Assembly: GCF_002563855.1 (NCBI RefSeq)
Contig: NZ_PDJQ01000001.1
Span: 868,001-932,000, forward strand
DNA: 64,000 bases
DNA from: Tepidiforma thermophila
GTDB lineage: Bacteria; Chloroflexota; Dehalococcoidia; Tepidiformales; Tepidiformaceae
Direction: 5' to 3'
Position numbers and translations under genes: made by a program. How positions within the stretch are numbered: the first letter of the stretch is position 1; the number at the start of each line of letters is the position of its first letter. Below the pieces are notes generated by a model that was given only the letters and a program-made list of their open reading frames with translations, was not told the DNA's origin and did not search any database. Positions 36,106 through 47,685 of the stretch are shown here, piece by piece.

Positions 36106-37259
36106 TGCTCTTTGCCGACCCCCTCTTCGGGCTCCCAGCCTGGCTCGATGCCATCATCCGCATCGTCATCGTCGTCCTCGCCATGACCGTCATCGTCGTC
36201 TACAGCACCTACGGCGAACGGAAGCTCGTCGCACGCTTCCAGCAGCGCCTCGGCCCCATGCGCACCGGCCCCTGGGGCCTCTGGCAGGGCTTCGCCGACG
36301 CCATCAAGCTCGTCGGCAAAGAAGACATCCGCCCGAAGAACGCCGACCGCTGGGTCTTCGAACTCGCCCCCTACGCCACCTTCATCCCCGTCCTCCTCAC
36401 CCTCATGGTCCTCCCCTTCGCCGAGAACTGGGGCGTCCGCAACCTCGCCCTCGGCGTCTTCTTCGTCTTCGCCGTCCTCGGCCTCAACATCGTCGGCATC
36501 CTCATGGCCGGCCTCGGCTCGGGCAATAAGTACGCCCTCCTCGGCGGCATCCGCGCCGCCGCCCAGATGATCAGCTACGAAATCCCGCTCGTCGTCTCCC
36601 TCCTCTGCGTGGTCATGATCACCGGCGCCGATACCGGCAACGGCGTCGGCACCCTCAACCTCAACACCATCGCCGCCCTCCAGGAAGACCGGCCCTACAT
36701 CGTCCTCCAGCCGCTCGCCTTCCTCATCTTCTTCACGGCGATGCTCTCCGAACTCCACCGCGCACCCTTCGATATCCCCGTCGCTGAATCCGAAATCGTC
36801 GGCGGCTACTTCGTCGAGTACTCCGGCATCCGCTGGAGCATGTTCCAGCTCACGGAATACGCCTCGATGTGGGGCTTCGCCGTCTTCGGCTCCGTCGTCT
36901 TCCTCGGCGGCTGGGCCTGGCCCTTCGGCGTCGATAGCCACTGGGCACTCCAGCTCGCGACCACCTTCACCAAGGCGCTCGCCATCGTGGTCGTCATCAT
37001 CTGGATCCGCACCACCGTACCCCGCCTCCGCATCGACCAGCTCATGAACTTCAGCTGGAAGGTCCTCCTCGAACTCTCCTTCCTCCAGCTCGTCGTCAAC
37101 GGCATCATCCTCTACTACGAGTGGCCGCAGGAGCTCCTCGCCCTCACCAGCGCCCTCGGCGCAGCCTTCCTCATCTTCCTCATCATCCGCCACGCCTCTG
37201 CCCGCTCGACCAAAGGGCTCCTCGGCACCTATCGCACCCTCGGAGCGTCGTCGTCATGA
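36102..37259 (+). CDS. nuoH: NADH-quinone oxidoreductase subunit H
   Basis: Subunit H, 385 residues, eight membrane helices, linking the quinone site to the proton pathway. Signatures include YGERKLVARFQQRLGPMR at the first cytoplasmic loop, FAELHRAPFD-like LSELHRAPFDIPVAESEIVG and RTTVPRLRIDQLM. The start overlaps the stop of nuoD and its stop overlaps nuoI. Confidence 0.97.
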   Translation: MMLFADPLFGLPAWLDAIIRIVIVVLAMTVIVVYSTYGERKLVARFQQRLGPMRTGPWGLWQGFADAIKLVGKEDIRPKNADRWVFELAPYATFIPVLLTLMVLPFAENWGVRNLALGVFFVFAVLGLNIVGILMAGLGSGNKYALLGGIRAAAQMISYEIPLVVSLLCVVMITGADTGNGVGTLNLNTIAALQEDRPYIVLQPLAFLIFFTAMLSELHRAPFDIPVAESEIVGGYFVEYSGIRWSMFQLTEYASMWGFAVFGSVVFLGGWAWPFGVDSHWALQLATTFTKALAIVVVIIWIRTTVPRLRIDQLMNFSWKVLLELSFLQLVVNGIILYYEWPQELLALTSALGAAFLIFLIIRHASARSTKGLLGTYRTLGASSS

Positions 37260-38617
37260 AAGGTATCCTCAAAGGCCTCGGCGTTACCTTCTCCACCTTC
37301 CTCCGCAAGCCCGTCACCATCGAATACCCCGACGAGCGGAAGGTGCTCCCCGTCCGCCAGCGCTCCTTCCCCGTCCTCACCTGGGACTTCGACCACGACG
37401 AACCCTTCTGCACCGGCTGCAACGTCTGCGTCCGCAACTGCCCGGTCGATTGCATGACCGCGGTGATGAAGGACAACCCGAAGTACGCCGAGGGCACCAG
37501 CAACCGCCGCAAAATCGTCGACAAGTTCTGGATCGACTACGCGCGCTGCATGCGCTGCAACATCTGCGTCGAGGTCTGCCCCTTCGAAGCCATCGTCATG
37601 GACAACACCTGGGCGGGCCACGAGCACTCCGTCTACGACCGGCGCGACCTCCACATGGATATCGACGAGCTCACGAAGGTCGCCCGCAGCGGCCAGCTCG
37701 TCCACCCCTTCCGCCCGCAGGACAACATCGAAGCCCTCGAACGGAAAGCAAAGGGCGAGGAGCCGCCGCCCCCCTCCTTCGTCGGCGGCCGCCCGGAGGA
37801 CCGGCAGCGCCAGCTCGAGCGCATCGCCCGCGGCGAACCCGCAGCCATCCAGGAGCGCGAACCCGAGAAGCCGAAGGCCGCCGCGTCCGCTGCCGCAGCC
37901 GGGGCAGCCGCCGCTGCCGCCGGCGAGGCCGAGGTCCTCTCCGAATCCAAGATCCGCGCCAAGCGGATGCGCGCCGAGCGCGAAGCCAAGGCCTACCTCG
38001 ACCGCGGCGAGCCGGTCCCCCAGGAGATCCTCGACCGCATCGAGTACTACAAGAACCTGAAGCCCGGCCAGCCCGCCGCGGCCCCGGGTGCAGCCGCCGG
38101 GACCGGCGCCGCCGCCGGCGAGGTGCTCTCCGGCACCAACCCCGACGGCACGATGCGCTTCCCGCCCGGCATCGGTATCGGCCCGAAGGGCGACCCGAAC
38201 AGCTACGAGAAGGTCCGGGCCCGTCGCATGCGCGCCGAGCGCCAGTTCAAGGAGCTCACCGAGAAGGGCGAGCCGATCCCGGAGGAGCTGGCGAAGACCC
38301 TCTACGAGCTGGGGAGCGACCTCGCCCCCGGCGGCAGCATCTGGCAGACCCTCGCCGCACAGGGCGGCGGCGCCGCAGCCGCAGCGCCCGCCGCTGGCAG
38401 CGCCGCCGGGGCCGCGAAGGGCGCCGCCTGGACCCCGCCCCCGGGCGTCGGCACCGGCCCCAAGGGCGACCCGAACAGCTTCGAAAAGGTCCGCGCCCGC
38501 CGCATGCGCGCCGAGCGCCGCGCCCGTGAAGCCCTCGCAAAGGGCGAACCCATCCCCGAGGACGTCATCCAGACCATCAAAGAACTGGGCGGCACCCTGC
38601 CGGAGGGCGTTGAGTAA
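37256..38617 (+). CDS. nuoI: NADH-quinone oxidoreductase subunit I with long repetitive C-terminal extension
   Basis: The first ~165 residues are a normal NuoI, which carries two [4Fe-4S] clusters (N6a, N6b). Ligands are Cys52, 55, 58, 62 (CTGCNVCVRNC) and Cys98, 101, 104, 108 (CMRCNICVEVC). From there to residue 453 runs an unusual extension, rich in Ala, Pro, Gly, Glu and Arg. It contains three copies of a charged unit built on RAKRMRAER or RARRMRAER, then a helix and GEPIPEE, at about residues 230, 317 and 407. Ordinary NuoI proteins are about 150-200 residues. The extension is in frame and ends by a TAATG overlap with nuoJ, so it is unlikely to be a frame error. Role unknown. Confidence 0.9.
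   Translation: MKGILKGLGVTFSTFLRKPVTIEYPDERKVLPVRQRSFPVLTWDFDHDEPFCTGCNVCVRNCPVDCMTAVMKDNPKYAEGTSNRRKIVDKFWIDYARCMRCNICVEVCPFEAIVMDNTWAGHEHSVYDRRDLHMDIDELTKVARSGQLVHPFRPQDNIEALERKAKGEEPPPPSFVGGRPEDRQRQLERIARGEPAAIQEREPEKPKAAASAAAAGAAAAAAGEAEVLSESKIRAKRMRAEREAKAYLDRGEPVPQEILDRIEYYKNLKPGQPAAAPGAAAGTGAAAGEVLSGTNPDGTMRFPPGIGIGPKGDPNSYEKVRARRMRAERQFKELTEKGEPIPEELAKTLYELGSDLAPGGSIWQTLAAQGGGAAAAAPAAGSAAGAAKGAAWTPPPGVGTGPKGDPNSFEKVRARRMRAERRAREALAKGEPIPEDVIQTIKELGGTLPEGVE
37943..38614 (+). repeat. three-unit coding repeat in nuoI extension
   Basis: Unit 1 starts near 37943. Unit 2 (from about 38159) and unit 3 (from about 38432) share a longer frame beginning PPGIGIGPKGDPNSYEKVRA or its variant. Each unit has the RMRAER core followed by GEP(I/V)P and a leucine-rich helix. 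Ala-rich linkers separate them. Confidence 0.85.
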
Positions 38618-39117
38618 TGGCAACGGAAGTCATCTGGTGGGTCTTCGCCGTCCTCATCACCATCCTCTCGGCCGGCGTCGTCTTCTCCCGCTCAGTCATC
38701 CACTCCGCCATCTTCCTCATCGGCAGCCTCGCCGGCGTAGGCGTCATGTTTGTCATCCTGACCGTCGAGTTCCTCGCGCTCACCCAGTTCCTCATCTACG
38801 GCGGCGCCGTCACCGTGCTCGTCCTCCTCGCCCTCATGCTCACCCGCGCCGACCCCAGCGGCCGCGCCGAAAAGGTCAACGGCCCCCAGGCGCCCTTCGC
38901 CCTCCTCGCCGGGATTGGCGTGGCGGCCGTCCTGCTGGTCGCCGGGCTGAGCACCGAATGGGCTGGCAACACCGAAGCGCCGACGAACATCGCTATCGAA
39001 ACCATCAGCCAGCGGCTGTTCGAGGACTACGGCCTCCCCTTCATCCTCGCCTCCGTCCTCTTGCTGGTAGCCCTGATTGGGGCCATCATCGTCGCTCGGC
39101 AGGAGGAGGGCGAGTAG
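38617..39117 (+). CDS. nuoJ: NADH-quinone oxidoreductase subunit J
   Basis: Subunit J, 166 residues, five membrane helices in the pump arm. LIGSLAGVGVMFVILTVEFL and the following IYGGAVTVLVLLALMLT are the typical helix 3, which contributes to coupling. It begins one base inside the nuoI stop (TAATG) and ends 4 bp before nuoK. Confidence 0.93.
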   Translation: MATEVIWWVFAVLITILSAGVVFSRSVIHSAIFLIGSLAGVGVMFVILTVEFLALTQFLIYGGAVTVLVLLALMLTRADPSGRAEKVNGPQAPFALLAGIGVAAVLLVAGLSTEWAGNTEAPTNIAIETISQRLFEDYGLPFILASVLLLVALIGAIIVARQEEGE

Positions 39118-39121
39118 ACCG

Positions 39122-39430
39122 ATGGTACCGCTGGAAAACTACCTCGCCCTCAGCGCTGTCATGTTCGCCCTCGGCGTCTACGGCGTCCTCGCACGCCGCA
39201 ACGCCGTGCTCATCCTCATGAGCGTCGAACTGATGCTCAACGCGGTGAACCTCAACTTCGTTGCGTTCGCCGCCTACCTCGACCCTGGTCGAATCGTCGG
39301 CGCCATCTTCGCCGTCTTCATCATCACCGTCGCCGCTGCCGAAGTCGGCCTCGCGCTCGCCATCGTCATCCGGCTCTTCCGGAACCGCGCGACCGCCAAC
39401 GTCGACGAAGCAGCAACCATGAAGTGGTAA
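39122..39430 (+). CDS. nuoK: NADH-quinone oxidoreductase subunit K
   Basis: Subunit K, 102 residues, three membrane helices (MrpC-like). The conserved glutamates are present in LMSVELMLNAVNLNF and in VAAAEVGLALAIVI, which lie on the proton path. ATG 39122 gives the normal length; a stretch 45 bp upstream in the same frame overlaps nuoJ and is not needed. Confidence 0.95.
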   Translation: MVPLENYLALSAVMFALGVYGVLARRNAVLILMSVELMLNAVNLNFVAFAAYLDPGRIVGAIFAVFIITVAAAEVGLALAIVIRLFRNRATANVDEAATMKW

Positions 39431-39448
39431 AAGGGGCCAGGACTACGC

Positions 39449-41353
39449 ATGGGAGCTGAACAGGCCTGGGTGCTCGCCGCTATCCCGGCGGGCGTGTTTC
39501 TGGTGCTCGCACTCTTCGGGCGCGCCCTGCCGCGCGGGGGCGACTACCTCGGCATCGCCGCCATCGCCTCGTCCTTCGTCCTCTTCTTCGTCGTCCTCGC
39601 CGACTTCCTCGATACCCCCGGCAAAATCGGCCCCGTCGTCAACGATATCGAATGGTCCTCCATCGGGGAGACCTTCACCCTCCGCATGGGCATCTTCATC
39701 GACCCCATCACCATCGTCATGTTCGGGGTCATCACCACCGTCGCCCTCATGGTCAACATCTTCTCCCTCGGCTACATGAAGGGAGAGCCCCGCTACTTCT
39801 GGTTCTACGCCGTCCTCCAGCTCTTCGCGGCCTCAATGCTCCTCCTGGTCATGGCCGATAACCTCCTCCTCCTCTACATCTCCTGGGAGCTCGTCGGCGT
39901 CTGCTCCTTCCTCCTCATCGGCTTCTACTGGGAAAAGCGCTCCGCCACCGAGGCCGCCAAGAAAGCGTTCGTCACTACCCGCATCGGCGATGTCGGCCTC
40001 CTCATCGGCATCATCCTCCTCTGGAAAGAAGGCGGCACCTTCAACATCCAGGAGCTCATCCACCTCGCCGAAGAGGGGCACTTCAGCCAGCCGTACCTCT
40101 TTACTGCCCTCGCCTTCATCTTCCTTGGCTGCATGGGCAAGAGCGCCCAGGTCCCCTTCCACGTCTGGCTCCCCGACGCCATGGAAGGCCCCACCCCCGT
40201 CTCCGCCCTCATCCACGCTGCCACCATGGTCGTCGCCGGCGTCTACCTCACCGCCCGGCTCCTGCCCATGTTCGAAGTCGCCGACGGCATGCTCCTGGCG
40301 GTCACCATCGTCGGCCTCGTCACCGCCCTCCTCACCGGCTTCATCGCCCTCGCCCAGACCGATATCAAAAAGGTCCTCGCCTACTCCACGGTCGGCCAGC
40401 TCGGCTTCATGTTCGTTGCCCTCGGCGCCGGCGAACCGGCTGTCGCCATGTTCCACCTCATGACCCATGCCTTCTTCAAGGCCCTCCTCTTCCTCGGCGC
40501 CGGCTCTGTCATCATCGGCACCCACCACAACCAGGAGATGGACCGCCTCGGCGGCCTCTGGAAGAAGATGCCGATCACCGGCACCACCTTCCTCATCGGC
40601 TCGCTCGCACTCGCCGGCGTCCCGCCGCTCGCCGGCTTCTGGTCCAAAGACGAAATCTTCGTCGTCCTCGAACATAAATGGGGCGCCTGGGCCGTCATCC
40701 TCCTCGGCATCAGCGCCGTAACGACCGCCTTCTACACCACCCGGCTCTTCATCCGCACCTTCATGGGCCGCCCCGCCGACCCGCACGTCTACGAACACAC
40801 CCGCGAAACGCCGCCGGTCATGACGGGCCCCCTCGTCTTCCTCGCGTTCCTCGCGGTCACCAGCGGCTTCGTCGTCTTCCAGGATGTCGGCAAGGCCCTC
40901 GGCTTCCCCGGCGGAATCACCGAGTTCATCTTCCTGCCCGAGCACGGCCCCCACGTCTACAAGCTCAAGTGGGGCTTCGCTGCCGCCTCTGTCGCGATGG
41001 CCGTCACCGGCATCTTCGCCGCCGCCTGGATGTACTGGGGCAACGACCTCCGCCGCTCCACCGCCCTCGCGAACTGGCAGCCCCGCCTCTACGACATGCT
41101 CCGCAGCAAGTTCTACTTCGATGAGCTCTACCAGGGCATGATCGACCGCGGCGTCCTCGGCTTCAGCTACATCGTCTCCTGGTTCGACCGCTACGTCGTC
41201 AACGACACCGGTGTCGATGGCTCGGCGCAAATCACCGGGTTCACCGGCGGTGTTCTCAAATACATCCAGACCGGACGCGTCCCCAACTACGCTATGGCCG
41301 TCGCCCTCGGCGTGATCGGGCTCGCGCTCGCCGGCCTGGCGGTGAGGGGCTAA
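39449..41353 (+). CDS. nuoL: NADH-quinone oxidoreductase subunit L
   Basis: Subunit L, 634 residues, an antiporter-like pump subunit with the long lateral helix. Segments with functional Lys/Glu/His are WELVGVCSFLLIGFYWEK, LPDAMEGPTPVSALIHAATM and KKVLAYSTVGQLGFM. The C-terminal part after about residue 520 forms the lateral helix and anchor. It is 18 bp after nuoK with GGGGCCAGGAC upstream. Confidence 0.97.
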   Translation: MGAEQAWVLAAIPAGVFLVLALFGRALPRGGDYLGIAAIASSFVLFFVVLADFLDTPGKIGPVVNDIEWSSIGETFTLRMGIFIDPITIVMFGVITTVALMVNIFSLGYMKGEPRYFWFYAVLQLFAASMLLLVMADNLLLLYISWELVGVCSFLLIGFYWEKRSATEAAKKAFVTTRIGDVGLLIGIILLWKEGGTFNIQELIHLAEEGHFSQPYLFTALAFIFLGCMGKSAQVPFHVWLPDAMEGPTPVSALIHAATMVVAGVYLTARLLPMFEVADGMLLAVTIVGLVTALLTGFIALAQTDIKKVLAYSTVGQLGFMFVALGAGEPAVAMFHLMTHAFFKALLFLGAGSVIIGTHHNQEMDRLGGLWKKMPITGTTFLIGSLALAGVPPLAGFWSKDEIFVVLEHKWGAWAVILLGISAVTTAFYTTRLFIRTFMGRPADPHVYEHTRETPPVMTGPLVFLAFLAVTSGFVVFQDVGKALGFPGGITEFIFLPEHGPHVYKLKWGFAAASVAMAVTGIFAAAWMYWGNDLRRSTALANWQPRLYDMLRSKFYFDELYQGMIDRGVLGFSYIVSWFDRYVVNDTGVDGSAQITGFTGGVLKYIQTGRVPNYAMAVALGVIGLALAGLAVRG

Positions 41354-41357
41354 TCGC

Positions 41358-42863
41358 ATGACCTTCGACGAAGGCCAGGGCTACGTCGTCCTTGCCACCA
41401 TCGCCGTGCCGCTCCTCGCGGCACTCATCCTCGTCTTCACCCCCGGCTCCCAAAAGATGGCCGTCCGGTACATCTCCGCGGTCACCGGCGCCATCCTCGC
41501 CGCGCTCTCCATCTACATCTTCACCGCCTACCAGGTCGATGGCGACCAGGCCCAGATGAACCTCCGATGGACCTGGGTCGAAAACACCGCCTTCCTCGGC
41601 GAAAACGGCATCGCCCTCCGCCTCGCCGTCGACGGTATCTCTGCCCTCCTCGCCCTCCTTACCGGCGTCGTCGCCTTCGCCGGCGCCCTCGCCAGCTGGA
41701 AAATCGAGTACCGCAACAAAGACTTCTACATCCTCTACTGGATCCTCCTCGCCGGCGTCTTCGGCACCTTCTTCGCCTACGACCTCTTCTTTTTCTTCTT
41801 CTTCTACGAACTCGCGGTCATGCCGCTCTACCTCCTCATCGGCGTCTGGGGCTCCACCCGCAAGGAGTACGGCGCCGCCAAGCTCACGCTGATGCTGGTC
41901 GGCGGCTCGGTGCTCATCTGGATCGGCATCTTTGCCGTCTTCCACCAGGCCAACATCGGCACCTTCGACCTCCCCTCGCTCTGGGCTGCCGGCCAAAACG
42001 GCGCCATCAGCCCAACCGCCCAAAAGGTCATCTTCCCGCTCATGGCCGTCGGCTGCGGCGTCCTCGCCGCTCTCTGGCCGTTCCACACCTGGTCCCCCGA
42101 CGGCCACATGTCGGCGCCCACCGCCGTCTCCATGGTCCATGCCGGCGTCCTCATGAAGCTCGGCGCCTTCGGCATCATCCGCCTCGGCATCCAGCTCCTG
42201 CCCGAGGGCGCCGAGTTCTGGATGCCCGCCCTCATGGTCCTCGGCACGATCGGCGCCGTCTACGGCGCAACCGCTGCCCTCACCCAGCGCGACTTCAAGC
42301 TCATCTCCGGCTACAGCTCCGTCAGCCACATGGGCTACGTCCTCATGGGCCTCGCCACCATGAACACCATCGGGATAACCGGCGCCGTCCTCCAGATGTT
42401 CTCCCATGGGGTGATGACCGCCCTCGTCTTCCTCATGATCGGCGCCCTCTACGACCAGGCCCATACGCGCGACATGAAGGAATTCGGCGGCCTCGCGAAG
42501 GTCATGCCCCTCTGGGTCATCTTCTACGCCATCGCCGGCCTCGCCAACGTCGGCCTGCCCGGCTTCTCCGGCTTCACCGCTGAATTCCACATCTTCGTCG
42601 GCACCTTCCGCACCTACCCGGTCTTCGGCGCCCTTGCCATCTTCGCCGCCGCGCTCGCCGCCGCCTACATGCTCCGCATGTTCGCGACCGTCTTCTTCGG
42701 TCCCACCAATCCCCACTGGAAGGATTTGAAAGACCTCACCCCCATCGAACGCCTCTCCGGCGCCATGCTCATCGCCTCCATCGTCATCATGGGCGTCTGG
42801 TGGGCACCCTTCACCGACCGGGTAGGCCATACCGTCACCCTCCTCCCGGGGGTCACTGGCTGA
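41358..42863 (+). CDS. nuoM: NADH-quinone oxidoreductase subunit M
   Basis: Subunit M, 501 residues, 14 membrane helices, antiporter-like. FFFFYELAVMPLYLLIGVWG carries the key Glu. WPFHTWSPDGHMSAPTAVSM and ISGYSSVSHMGYVLMG are further signatures. It starts 4 bp after nuoL and ends 1 bp before nuoN. Confidence 0.97.
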   Translation: MTFDEGQGYVVLATIAVPLLAALILVFTPGSQKMAVRYISAVTGAILAALSIYIFTAYQVDGDQAQMNLRWTWVENTAFLGENGIALRLAVDGISALLALLTGVVAFAGALASWKIEYRNKDFYILYWILLAGVFGTFFAYDLFFFFFFYELAVMPLYLLIGVWGSTRKEYGAAKLTLMLVGGSVLIWIGIFAVFHQANIGTFDLPSLWAAGQNGAISPTAQKVIFPLMAVGCGVLAALWPFHTWSPDGHMSAPTAVSMVHAGVLMKLGAFGIIRLGIQLLPEGAEFWMPALMVLGTIGAVYGATAALTQRDFKLISGYSSVSHMGYVLMGLATMNTIGITGAVLQMFSHGVMTALVFLMIGALYDQAHTRDMKEFGGLAKVMPLWVIFYAIAGLANVGLPGFSGFTAEFHIFVGTFRTYPVFGALAIFAAALAAAYMLRMFATVFFGPTNPHWKDLKDLTPIERLSGAMLIASIVIMGVWWAPFTDRVGHTVTLLPGVTG

Positions 42864-42864
42864 C

Positions 42865-44364
42865 ATGCGCGATTACGCACTCTTCATCCCTGAATACATC
42901 GCCTGCGGCGTCGCCCTCCTGATCATCGCCATCGAACTCTTCGCCCCGAAGGTCCGCAAAGATACCCTCGCCTACCTCACCGCACTCGGCGCGCTCGCCT
43001 GGTTCGCCGCCGGCCTCGCCTTCCTCGACCGCGACCCGAAGTCGTACCAGGGGCTCTTCCTCAGCGACGATTTCACCAGCTTCTTCCGCCTCCTCGCCGC
43101 CGGCATCGTCTTCGTCGTCGCCCTCATGTCCGCCGAATTCCTGAAGCGCCACAAGGGCGTCGACCACGGCGAGTTCTACGGGCTCCTCCTCGTCGCCGGC
43201 TCCGCCATGACCGTCATGGCCGGCGCCACCGAACTCCTCACCGCCTACCTGGCCCTCGAAGTCCTCTCCTTCTCCCTCTACATCCTCGTCGGCATCCTCA
43301 AGCGCGACCTCCGCTCCAACGAGGCCAGCCTCAAGTACATCCTCCTCGGCGCATTCTCCAGCGCCCTCTTCCTCTACGGCCTCTCGCTCGTCTACGGCAC
43401 CGCCGGCACCACCAGCTATGCCGGCATCGCCGAAGCCTACGCCAGCCGCGATTCCGGCCTCGACCCGGCCGTCGTCGTCGGCCTGATGCTCATCCTCGCC
43501 GGCGTCGGCTTCAAAGTCTCCGCCGCCCCCTTCCACATGTGGGCCCCCGACGCCTACGAAGGCGCGCCGCTCCCCATCACCGCCTTCCTCTCCACCCTCT
43601 CCAAGGCGGCCGGCTTTGCGCTCATCCTCCGCCTCTTCTCCAGCGCATTCGTCACCGACGCCGAGACCTGGCGCTGGGCCTTCCTCGCCCTCGCCGCCCT
43701 CACCATGACCGTCGGCAACCTCATCGCCATCCAGCAGAAGAACCTCAAGCGGCTCGTCGCCTACTCCTCCATCGGCCAGGTCGGCTACATGCTCATCTCC
43801 ATCGCCGCCCTCGGCTACGGCGACGCCCAGGTCGGCATCAACGCCACCAGCGGTCTCCTCGTTCACCTCGTCGGCTACATCGTCACCACCCTCGCGCTCT
43901 TCTCTGCCCTCACCGCCGCCGTCAACCGCACCGGCAGTGAAGAGATCGCCGGCCTCCGCGGGCTCGCCGAAACCCAGCCCTTCCTCGCCCTCGTCATCAC
44001 CGCCTCCCTCTTCTCCTTCGCCGGCCTCCCCTTCTTCGCAGGCTTCGCGACCAAGCTCTTCCTCCTCCAGGGCGCCACCACCGACGAAACCATCTGGGTC
44101 GTCGCCCTCGCCGTCCTCAACAGCTTCATCAGCCTCTACTACTACCTCATGGTCATCCGCCAGATGTACCTCTTCGACCCCGTCGGCGATGCCAGCCGCT
44201 ACCGCGTCCAGCCCGTGCTCTGGGGCCTGGCCGCCGTGCTCCTGGTCGGCATCCTCTTCATCGGCATGTACCCCGGGCCCGCCTTCGAATTCTCCGAGCA
44301 GGCCGCCCGCCCGCTCTTCGATGCCGCCTCCGCCGCTGCCGCGGCCCGCGTGCAGGCCCCCTGA
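42865..44364 (+). CDS. nuoN: NADH-quinone oxidoreductase subunit N
   Basis: Subunit N, 499 residues, the third antiporter-like subunit with 14 membrane helices. ALEVLSFSLYILVGILKRDL, FHMWAPDAYEGAPLPITAFL and LVAYSSIGQVGYMLI are typical. It is the last gene of the operon. A strong bidirectional terminator follows at 44405-44444. Confidence 0.96.
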   Translation: MRDYALFIPEYIACGVALLIIAIELFAPKVRKDTLAYLTALGALAWFAAGLAFLDRDPKSYQGLFLSDDFTSFFRLLAAGIVFVVALMSAEFLKRHKGVDHGEFYGLLLVAGSAMTVMAGATELLTAYLALEVLSFSLYILVGILKRDLRSNEASLKYILLGAFSSALFLYGLSLVYGTAGTTSYAGIAEAYASRDSGLDPAVVVGLMLILAGVGFKVSAAPFHMWAPDAYEGAPLPITAFLSTLSKAAGFALILRLFSSAFVTDAETWRWAFLALAALTMTVGNLIAIQQKNLKRLVAYSSIGQVGYMLISIAALGYGDAQVGINATSGLLVHLVGYIVTTLALFSALTAAVNRTGSEEIAGLRGLAETQPFLALVITASLFSFAGLPFFAGFATKLFLLQGATTDETIWVVALAVLNSFISLYYYLMVIRQMYLFDPVGDASRYRVQPVLWGLAAVLLVGILFIGMYPGPAFEFSEQAARPLFDAASAAAAARVQAP

Positions 44365-44404
44365 GCGGGCCGCCTCCGCCCGTCGCTCACCACACCGCAC
44401 GTCC

Positions 44405-44444
44405 AAACAAAGAAGGCGCCGCGGATGCGGCGCCTTCTTTGTTT
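44405..44444. terminator. bidirectional terminator between nuoN and the cupredoxin gene
   Basis: Perfect 18-bp inverted repeat: AAACAAAGAAGGCGCCGC (44405-44422), GGAT loop, GCGGCGCCTTCTTTGTTT (44427-44444). A T-rich end exists on both strands, so it should stop both nuo transcripts and those from the convergent cupredoxin gene. Confidence 0.93.
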
Positions 44445-44469
44445 CGATCCCGGTGAACGTCCCGGACGA

Positions 44470-44913
44470 TTACTGCACCTCCAGCACCGTGTGCATTCCC
44501 AGCTCGTAGTGTGTCGCAATGTTGCAAATCAACACGTACCGCCCGGCCGGCAGCTCCAGCGTCGCCTCCCGCGATTTCTTCGCCGGGAACTCTTCAATCT
44601 CTCCGACCACCTCCACCTGCTCCTCGTCCACCTTCTTCTCCTTCACCGGCAGCCGGTCTTCTGGCAGGTCGGTCCGGACGAACACCAGCTCGTGTGCCGT
44701 GGTCCCGGTGTTCTTCGCCTTCACCCGGACGTCCCCGGCCGGCACCGACGTCCGGTCGAGCTTTATCCCCCAGTCGAACAGCTCCGCGTTCAGGCGCGGC
44801 GTCGCATCATCGTCATCGTCGCCCCCGCAGCCGGCCGACAGCCCCGCGGCGGCCCCCGCAACGAGCAGCGCCGCCGCCATCGCGGCCCGCGCGCCCCACA
44901 CAACCCTCTGCAT
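44470..44913 (-). CDS. cupredoxin-domain lipoprotein
   Basis: Protein of 147 residues. The lipobox LSAGC (Cys29) is followed by GGDDDDD, and a cupredoxin fold fills the rest. Type-1 copper ligands are all visible: His74 in TTAHELVFV, Cys130 in LICN, His135 and Met140 in ATHYELGM. It probably carries electrons at the outer face of the membrane, perhaps to or from the cytochrome oxidase branch (inference from setting next to nuo). ATG 44913 has AAGGGGAG upstream. Confidence 0.88.
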   Translation of the reverse strand: MQRVVWGARAAMAAALLVAGAAAGLSAGCGGDDDDDATPRLNAELFDWGIKLDRTSVPAGDVRVKAKNTGTTAHELVFVRTDLPEDRLPVKEKKVDEEQVEVVGEIEEFPAKKSREATLELPAGRYVLICNIATHYELGMHTVLEVQ

Positions 44914-44947
44914 GACGCACTCCCCTTCGTGTGTTGTCCTTCTCCGA

Positions 44948-44977
44948 AACGTAAACCCGGCTTAACCCGCCAGTCAA
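44948..44977 (-). promoter_or_regulatory. cupredoxin gene promoter
   Basis: On the minus strand -35 TTGACT (44972-44977) and -10 TACGTT (44948-44953) are spaced by 18 bp, giving a leader of about 30 nt. Confidence 0.55.
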
Positions 44978-45044
44978 CACATCAGAAAGCCCTGCATTCC
45001 GAGACGGGAAACACATGGCACCAGTCCGACCCGTTTCCCCGGCC

Positions 45045-45075
45045 TTGCCGCGCCTTGCCCATTCCGCGCTACACT
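45045..45075 (+). promoter_or_regulatory. secA promoter, near-leaderless
   Basis: TACACT (45070-45075) lies 9 nt before the secA ATG. A TTGCCG at 45045-45050 is a possible -35 with a long 19-bp spacer. The transcript would start within a few nucleotides of the start codon. Confidence 0.45.
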
Positions 45076-45084
45076 GGGCGTAGC

Positions 45085-47684
<2,600 letters not shown>

Positions 47685-47685
<1 letters not shown>

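Noticed and set aside
37256..38617. Frameshift explanation for the long NuoI tail
   Set aside because: The tail is in one open frame with three matching repeats and a tight TAATG overlap with nuoJ, so an artefact is unlikely though not excluded.
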